From an uncultured Methanobrevibacter sp. (lineage in GTDB: Archaea; Methanobacteriota; Methanobacteria; Methanobacteriales; Methanobacteriaceae): 11,274 bases of DNA. Shown here in pieces: positions 6,406 to 11,274 of this stretch; position 1 is the stretch's first letter; every line of letters starts with the position of its first letter. The position numbers were made by a program, and so were the translations under genes. The DNA lies in the NCBI RefSeq assembly GCF_937906425.1, contig NZ_CALCYR010000277.1:1-11274 (forward strand). The letters are read 5' to 3'. Under the pieces are notes generated by a model. That model saw only the letters and a list, made by a program, of their open reading frames with translations. It made no database searches and was not told the origin of the DNA.

Positions 6406-6555
6406 AACTTTTTTAAAAAACACCTAATAATTTTAATCAAAAACTTTTTTTAAAAACCAAATATGTCCAAACAAAAACTTTTTTAAAAACACCTAATAAT
6501 TTTAATCAAAAACTTTTTTTAAAAACCAAAAATGTCCAAACAAAAACTTTTTTAA
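6406..6555 (+). repeat. Tandem repeat of about 70 bp after the TPR-like gene, with T-tracts every 34-36 bp
   Basis: Two nearly identical units begin at 6406 and 6476 and a decayed third begins at 6545. Each unit holds two AAC-T6/7-AAAAA elements, so the element recurs at 6406, 6442, 6476, 6511 and 6545. Unit-specific parts include CACCTAATAATTTTAATC and ATGTCCAAAC. The T6-T7 runs lie on the sense strand of the upstream gene and would work as serial archaeal termination signals. The rest of the 6394-6814 spacer is AT-rich with no other feature apart from the argF promoter. Confidence 0.75.
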
Positions 6556-6751
6556 AAAACAACCATTTCTAACTAACACCCAATATTTCTAATCAAATAA
6601 GTTCTTTTTTTAAAATAAATAACCTGCTCCATTTAAAACCTAAATAAGAACTAAATTTAAATTTAAAACTAGAAATAATAAAAATTCTCTGATTAATAAG
6701 TATTACTCCACATATAAACAAATAACGAAAGTTTTAATACTATTAAAAGAC

Positions 6752-6766
6752 AAATATTTAAATTTA
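6752..6766 (+). promoter_or_regulatory. Possible TATA box of argF
   Basis: AAATATTTAAATTTA is a plausible archaeal TATA region. A start about 25 bases downstream, near 6780-6785, gives a leader of about 30 bases holding the GGGGAT ribosome site at 6803-6808. Confidence 0.35.
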
Positions 6767-6814
6767 TTAGAATGAAAAAAATATGATTAATTATTATATT
6801 ATGGGGATTTAAAA

Positions 6815-7729
6815 ATGAGAAGTCTTTTGTCAGTAACTGATATAGAGGATGAAGTTGCAAAGATCTTAGATATTGCAAGTGACTTCAAAGCTGGAAAAAT
6901 GGAAGAGGAAGCTCTTAAGAATCAAAAATTAGCAATGATTTTTCAAAAGTCATCAACAAGAACAAGAGTTTCCTTTGAAGTTGGAATGTATGAATTAGGT
7001 GGAACTGCACTCTTTTTATCAACAAATGATTTACAGTTAGGTCGTGGAGAACCTATCAAGGACACTGCAAAGGTATTAAGCAGATTTGTTGATGCAATCA
7101 TGATTAGGGCAATCGAACATGATGATGTAGTCGAACTTAGGGATGAAGCTGACATTCCAATCATAAACGGTTTAACCAATCTTGAACACCCTTGTCAAGC
7201 ATTAGCTGACATGTTAACAGTCAAGGAACATAAGGGAAACTTTGATGGAAAATTTGTTTATGTAGGTGATGGAAACAATGTATGCAATTCATTGCTTCTT
7301 ATCTGCGGATGTTTAGGAATGGATATGGCTGTAGCTTGTCCTGATGAATATAAGCCTAATGAGGAAATTACCAAAAAGGCTATGGAATATGCAGAGAAAA
7401 AGGGCTCTGAAATACTGATTACCTCAAACATTGAAGAGGCTCTTTCAAATGCAGATGTTATCTATACTGATGTTTGGGTAAGTATGGGTGATGAGGAAGA
7501 GGCTGAAAAAAGAAGAGCTGACTTTAAGGACTTCCAAGTAAATCAAAATATGATTGAAATGGCTAATGATGATGTAATATTCATGCACTGCTTACCTGCA
7601 ATTAGAGGAGAGGAAGTAAGTGCAGAAGTTATTGACGGAAAACATTCAGTAGTTTACGATCAAGCAGAAAACAGATTACATGCTCAAAAGGCAGTTTTAT
7701 ATTATTTCTTAAAAGAACTACAGGAATAA
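6815..7729 (+). CDS. argF: Ornithine carbamoyltransferase
   Basis: This 304-residue enzyme transfers the carbamoyl group of carbamoyl phosphate to ornithine, giving citrulline in arginine synthesis. The carbamoyl phosphate loop SSTRTR includes STRTR at 47-51, HPCQ is at 125-128, GDGNNVCNSLLL spans about 151-162, the ornithine-binding SMG loop is at 223-225 (DVWVSMG), and HCLPA begins at 258. DGNNV and SMG point to ornithine rather than aspartate transcarbamoylase. Length is normal (300-330) and all key residues are present. ATG 6815 follows GGGGAT and gives the family N-terminus (MRSLLSVTDIEDE). It looks monocistronic. Its stop codon lies inside the first copy of a 78-bp duplication. Confidence 0.97.
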   Translation: MRSLLSVTDIEDEVAKILDIASDFKAGKMEEEALKNQKLAMIFQKSSTRTRVSFEVGMYELGGTALFLSTNDLQLGRGEPIKDTAKVLSRFVDAIMIRAIEHDDVVELRDEADIPIINGLTNLEHPCQALADMLTVKEHKGNFDGKFVYVGDGNNVCNSLLLICGCLGMDMAVACPDEYKPNEEITKKAMEYAEKKGSEILITSNIEEALSNADVIYTDVWVSMGDEEEAEKRRADFKDFQVNQNMIEMANDDVIFMHCLPAIRGEEVSAEVIDGKHSVVYDQAENRLHAQKAVLYYFLKELQE

Positions 7730-7880
7730 ATAAAAAAACAAAAATTTTAATCAAGAATAAAACAATAAAATAAAAACAAACGTTTTAAACAAGCAATAAA
7801 TCAATAAATAAAAAACAAAACTTTTAATCAAACAATAAAACAATAAAATAAAAATAAAAGGTTTTAAACAAAGATAAAAG
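7725..7880 (+). repeat. 78-bp tandem duplication spanning the argF stop codon
   Basis: Copy 1 (7725-7802) and copy 2 (7803-7880) both run AATAAATAAAAAA.CAAAA, then TTTTAATCAA, AATAAAACAATAAAATAAAAA and GTTTTAAACAA, with a few substitutions and indels. Copy 1 includes the argF stop codon. The sense strand is A-rich, with no T-run longer than five, so it is not an obvious terminator. The rest of the spacer to 7999 is AT-rich and must hold the promoter of the next gene; TATATTTAAA near 7890 is one candidate. Confidence 0.75.
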
Positions 7881-7999
7881 AATAAATGGCATATATTTAA
7901 AAATGAATTAAATCTGTTTAAATAAAAATCCCTATTTAATTTTCACGAGTTGCATTTAATAAAATTCAATAATTTAGTATTTAGGTAAAAGGTGGGAAA

Positions 8000-8989
8000 A
8001 TGGACTTTAATGACCCAACACTTGAGCATTTGGTAAACAAAATTACAGATGCACTTAAGGAAAACAATAGAGAGGAAGCTGCAAGATATATGGATATTGT
8101 AATTGACCAATACCCAGAAGTTGCAAATATCCTAATGAATTCAATCGAGTTTCAAACCATAATGGCTGAAAATGAAGAGGAAATTGAAATGGAAGCTCCC
8201 CAAGAAACATTTGAAGGAGAGCCAATCAAGCCTGGAAGCGGAATGGAAATCAATGAGGAAAAAATCATAAATGACATGAATGCAATGCTTGAATTTGAAC
8301 CGAGCACTGCACAGGAATTCATTCAAAAGGGAACCGTATTAACCGTAACCGAAGAATATGAAAAATCCCTTGAATGTTTTGACAAGGCTTTGGAATTGGA
8401 TCCAAATAACCTTTCAGCACTTATATCAAAAGCAAATACCCTTGAAATAATGGAAAACTTTGAAGAGGCTTCAAAGGTCTATGACAAGGTTATGGAAACT
8501 GAAGTAAGTGACATTTATGACTTGATGAGTAAAGGATATGTCTTTGAAAACCATGGAAGATTTGAAGACGCCTTAAAAACATATAATAATGCTCTTAAAA
8601 AGGACAAAAACAATGCCAACATTCTCTTTTTAAAGGGAAGCTGTCAAATCAAGTTAAAAAAATACCCTCAAGCAATTGACACATTGGATGAGGCTATTGA
8701 AAGGTATAGTGACAATCCTTATGAAACAATTTTTGAAATTGAAAACGCTTATCACAATAAGGGAGTCTCCCTCCATGCAATTGGAGAGGACGACGACGCT
8801 CTTGAGGCATTCAGTTTAGCTTTAGGAATCAATCCGGAATACTATTACAGTTACTATGAAATAGGAATCATTCAGGAAGACAGGCAAAAATACGACATTG
8901 CACTTAAAAACTATGAAAAGTTCCTTGAATACGAAACTGACTCAGAAGTTCTGGAAGCTAAGGAAAGAGTAGAAAAACTAGTAAACTAA
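8000..8989 (+). CDS. Tetratricopeptide-repeat protein, six repeats
   Basis: This 329-residue protein has an N-terminal helical region (1-55), an acidic linker (about 57-85), then six TPR units at about 104-137, 138-170, 171-204, 205-238, 249-281 and 282-315. Typical TPR positions are visible, for example EEYEKSLECFDKALELDPNN and GRFEDALKTYNNALKKDKNN. TPR arrays form a superhelix that binds other proteins; the partner cannot be named from sequence. There is no signal peptide or membrane helix, so it is probably cytoplasmic. ATG 8000 has GGTGGG at 7991-7996. It is unrelated in detail to the TPR-like protein at 5425, though both share a basic/acidic helical style. It is convergent with argS. The last 17 codons and stop are echoed three times downstream as non-coding copies. 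Confidence 0.9.
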   Translation: MDFNDPTLEHLVNKITDALKENNREEAARYMDIVIDQYPEVANILMNSIEFQTIMAENEEEIEMEAPQETFEGEPIKPGSGMEINEEKIINDMNAMLEFEPSTAQEFIQKGTVLTVTEEYEKSLECFDKALELDPNNLSALISKANTLEIMENFEEASKVYDKVMETEVSDIYDLMSKGYVFENHGRFEDALKTYNNALKKDKNNANILFLKGSCQIKLKKYPQAIDTLDEAIERYSDNPYETIFEIENAYHNKGVSLHAIGEDDDALEAFSLALGINPEYYYSYYEIGIIQEDRQKYDIALKNYEKFLEYETDSEVLEAKERVEKLVN

Positions 8990-9139
8990 TAACTCAAGTT
9001 CTAAAAGCAAAGAAAAAAGTAAAAAAAACTAATAAAATAATAACTCAAAATCCTAAAAGCAAAGAAAAGAGTAAAAAAAACTAATAAAATAATAACTCAA
9101 AATCCTAAAAGCAAAGGAAAGAGTAATAATAGGCAAATA
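8940..9139 (+). repeat. Four-copy 52-bp tandem repeat seeded by the 3' end of the TPR gene
   Basis: Copies start with ACTCA at 8940, 8992, 9043 and 9095. The first is the coding end of the TPR gene (codons for SEVLEAKERVEKLVN and the stop). The other three are non-coding but keep the landmarks CTCA, TTCT or TCCT, AGC.AAG, AAAGAGTA or AAAAAGTA, and ACTA.TAAA.TAATA. Stop codons arise early in each copy, so these are not translated. Confidence 0.85.
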
Positions 9140-9180
9140 AATTATTATAAATATTTTTTATTTATAATAATTATTTTTTT
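9140..9180 (+). terminator. Perfect 14-bp hairpin plus T7 after the TPR gene
   Basis: AATTATTATAAATA (9140-9153) pairs with 9159-9172 without a mismatch, around a T5 loop, and T7 follows at 9174-9180. It stands directly after the last copy of the 52-bp repeat and would end transcription from the TPR gene before it meets argS transcripts. Confidence 0.65.
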
Positions 9181-9274
9181 GAAAGAATAATTAGTTCGTA
9201 ATATTATAAACTAATAAAAATAAAAATAAAAAAAATTAATAAAAATAATTTAAAAGAATAAAAAAGAGAGCGTA

Positions 9275-9390
9275 AATAGAATAAAAAAAGATTAAAAAGA
9301 ATAAAAAAGAATGAAAATAGAATAAAAAAAAGATTAAAAAAATAATTAAAAAGAATGAAAATAGAATAAAAAAAATTAAAAAAAGAAAAG
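9275..9390 (-). repeat. A-rich tandem repeat (41-44 bp), T-rich on the argS strand
   Basis: Units start AATAGAATAAAAAAA at 9275, 9316 and 9360 and continue GATTAAAAA and AAAGAATGAA with small indels. Read on the minus strand these become long T-runs about 90-200 bp past the argS stop, fitting an oligo-T terminator zone for argS. A hydrophobic frame across it is a by-product of the T-runs, not a gene. Confidence 0.65.
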
Positions 9391-9447
9391 GCAATAAACG
9401 CCCAAAAACCAAATTCAAGCTGATACGCAATTCGACAAGATTTTGGT

Positions 9448-9480
9448 CCAGGTTTTTGAGGCGAAGCCTCAAAAAGCTGG
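9448..9480 (-). terminator. GC-rich hairpin immediately after argS
   Basis: Within an AT-rich spacer, TTTTTGAGGC (9453-9462) pairs perfectly with 9466-9475 around a 3-base loop, and CCAG/CTGG (9448-9451, 9477-9480) extend it past one G-G mismatch. The argS stop ends 1 bp away. It is a strong stem but lacks an adjacent T-run on the argS strand, so it may shape or protect the mRNA end, with termination in the T-rich zone further on. It could also be part of a dispersed repeat. Confidence 0.5.
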
Positions 9481-9481
9481 G

Positions 9482-11203
9482 CTACATACGCTCAGGCGCA
9501 CTAACCCCTAAAATGTCCAATGAATTTTTCAATGCAATTCTAGCCTTTTCAACCAAAATAAGTCTTGCAGATTCATATTCAGAACCAATGACCTGTTCAG
9601 CCTTATAGAACCTATTGAATGCACTTGCCAAGTCTTGACAATATTGGGCTACAGGGTGAACCCTCTTGATTTTAGCAGAGTCCTCAACCAAACTTGGGAA
9701 TTTAGCAATCAATTTCACAAGTTCCTTTTCCTCACTGTCCAAGGACCAGTTTTCCTCAACAGTCAATGTTTCCAAATCGATTCCCTTTTCCTCTTGAGCC
9801 TTCTTAAGCAATTTGCAAGCTCTTGCATGAGCATATTGAATGGAAGCGCAACCTCTTTCAAAGCTTAATGCCTCATCCCACTTGAATGTAATGTGCTTTT
9901 CAGGGGATAGTCTTGCAATGTAATATCTGATTGCACCGATACCGATTTCCTCTGCAATAGCATCAACGGATTCCTCATCAAGGTCCGGTCTTCTGGAACT
10001 GATTTCATCACGAGCTCTCTTAACAGCCTCATCAATCAATTCATCCACTGAAATAAATACTCCTTTTCTTGTAGACATTGATCCTTCAGGCAATGTAATG
10101 AACTCATAGAAGATAACTTCAACCTTGTCATCATTAGGTTCCTTTTCCTCAAGAACTTCAAGTGCAAGGGTAACCTGTTTTGCAGCCAGCTTATGGTCTG
10201 AACCGAAAATGTCTATGACCTTATCACAGTTTCTGCATTTGTAAATATGATAGGCAATATCCCTTGTTGAGTAAAGGGATGTTCCATCCGCCCTTCTCAA
10301 GACAAGATGCTTGTCAATGTCATATTCAGTAAGGTCAAGATACAATACCTCATCATATCTTGCATAGCCGATGTCAATCAATTCCTGGGTAAGATTGTCA
10401 ACAATGCCTGTTCTTACAAACTGTCCTTCCCAAACAAATGCATCATGCTTTACATTCATTCTCTTCAAGGTTTCCTTTACACCTTCAAGACAGCTGTTTA
10501 CAGCATATTCGAACTTTTCATCAAGTTCACTTGGAGCCCCTTCATATTGACGAATGGTTGCATCCACACCTTCTGATAAACTTTCATCCTCATTGATCAT
10601 TTGATTGACCTTGAAGTAAAGCTCTCCAACCTTATGGTCTATCTTTTCAGCTTCCTGATCCTCTATCTTCAAGCCAAGCTCTTCCATACCATAAACAATC
10701 ATTGCAAGCTGTCTTCCCATATCGTTTACATAATATTGGGTGTCAACATCATAGCCTGCCTTTGTAAGAAGCCTTCTTAAGGAATCTCCAATGATGGAAT
10801 TTCTAATGTGTCCAATGTGAAGAGGGCCGTTTGGATTTGCGGAGGTATGTTCAAGAATGATCTTCTCATCAACGGCATCCAATTGACCATAGTCCTCTCC
10901 AACTGAATCTAACAACTCCTTTGCAAAGATGTCATGATTAATGAAAAAATTAACATAAGGTCCTACAGCCTCAACCTTTTCAAAAATTGGAGGAACTTCA
11001 ATGATATCAACAATTTCAGGAGAAATTAAATTTGGAGCCTTTCTTAAAAGTTTTGCCAATTGGAATGAAACTGTACTGGCCAAGTCACCTAATTCCGGAT
11101 TAGGGGGAAACTCCAATTTGATTTCTTCTTCAAAATCACAGTCAAACTTATCAACTGCTTCTCTTAAAGCCTTTTCAGCTTCAGCTTTTATCTTAAAATA
11201 CAT
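9482..11203 (-). CDS. argS: Arginyl-tRNA synthetase
   Basis: This 573-residue class I synthetase charges tRNA-Arg with arginine using ATP. An N-terminal Add1-type tRNA-binding domain covers about 1-105 (with FPPNPELGDLAST). The HIGH motif is at 129-132 in ANPNGPLHIGHIRNS; YVNDMGRQ follows at about 158-165. The KMSKS equivalent is MSTRKG at 376-381, a known variant in this family. The DALR anticodon-binding domain runs from about 450 to the end, which closes with the family-like LDILGVSAPERM. Length is normal (550-600). The start (complement of 11201-11203) has AGGTGT on its strand at 11208-11213. Upstream to 11274 is AT-rich and probably holds its promoter, but no single TATA box stands out. 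Confidence 0.97.
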   Translation of the reverse strand: MYFKIKAEAEKALREAVDKFDCDFEEEIKLEFPPNPELGDLASTVSFQLAKLLRKAPNLISPEIVDIIEVPPIFEKVEAVGPYVNFFINHDIFAKELLDSVGEDYGQLDAVDEKIILEHTSANPNGPLHIGHIRNSIIGDSLRRLLTKAGYDVDTQYYVNDMGRQLAMIVYGMEELGLKIEDQEAEKIDHKVGELYFKVNQMINEDESLSEGVDATIRQYEGAPSELDEKFEYAVNSCLEGVKETLKRMNVKHDAFVWEGQFVRTGIVDNLTQELIDIGYARYDEVLYLDLTEYDIDKHLVLRRADGTSLYSTRDIAYHIYKCRNCDKVIDIFGSDHKLAAKQVTLALEVLEEKEPNDDKVEVIFYEFITLPEGSMSTRKGVFISVDELIDEAVKRARDEISSRRPDLDEESVDAIAEEIGIGAIRYYIARLSPEKHITFKWDEALSFERGCASIQYAHARACKLLKKAQEEKGIDLETLTVEENWSLDSEEKELVKLIAKFPSLVEDSAKIKRVHPVAQYCQDLASAFNRFYKAEQVIGSEYESARLILVEKARIALKNSLDILGVSAPERM

Positions 11204-11274
11204 ATAAACACCTAAAAGTAAAATAAATAATTAATAATTATAATAATAATTCAATATTAAATAACATTAGAAAT

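Noticed and set aside
6406..6555. CRISPR array
   Set aside because: Spacing of 34-36 bp is suggestive, but the intervening sequences repeat too and the repeats are low-complexity A/T tracts; no cas gene is present.
9236..9472. Very hydrophobic 78-residue minus-strand frame, membrane-protein-like
   Set aside because: It is translated from T-runs of the tandem repeat and from the hairpin region; there is no ribosome site and the composition is an artefact of the A-rich spacer.

Overview
The window has two parts of different origin. From about 1283 to 11274 it reads as a methanogenic archaeon of the Methanobrevibacter / Methanobacteriales kind. It is AT-rich, the coding blocks use clean GGTG or GGAG ribosome sites, promoter-like TATA boxes replace -35/-10 pairs, and the housekeeping proteins (IlvB, IlvN, PurD, ArgF, ArgS) have archaeal-type lengths and motifs. 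The left end (1 to about 1280) does not fit. It holds a textbook bacterial intrinsic terminator, a sigma-70-like promoter (TTGAAA, 17-bp spacer, TATAAT), an AGGAG ribosome site and a Gram-positive-type prepilin. These run straight into a very AT-rich frame encoding a perfect B-box zinc finger, a domain mainly known from eukaryotes. I read this end as either a chimeric contig join or foreign DNA; the sequence alone cannot decide.

Layout: 2-115, end of an unknown protein; 114-150, terminator overlapping a promoter; 177-717, prepilin-like gene broken at a run of seven G; 600-1280, B-box frame with no start codon; 1283-3476 (minus), ilvN and ilvB, an operon for acetohydroxyacid synthase; 3477-3991, divergent spacer with repeats; 3992-5305, purD; 5425-6393, TPR-like protein with an acidic repeat and a C-terminal PCNA-binding-like tail; 6815-7729, argF; 8000-8989, a six-repeat TPR protein; 9482-11203 (minus), argS, convergent with the TPR gene.

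The methanogen genes are mostly single-gene units, except ilvBN. They serve branched-chain amino acid synthesis, purine synthesis, arginine synthesis and arginine charging of tRNA; argF and argS are linked by substrate but are not in one operon. I see no defence system, integrase, transposase, CRISPR array, tRNA or rRNA.

The most unusual feature of the archaeal part is that most of its longer spacers carry a private tandem repeat, each with its own unit (39-42, 49-53, about 70, 78, 52 and 41-44 bp). One clearly grew from the last 17 codons of the gene before it. T-tracts in several of these arrays fit archaeal termination, so they may be evolving terminator or spacer elements.
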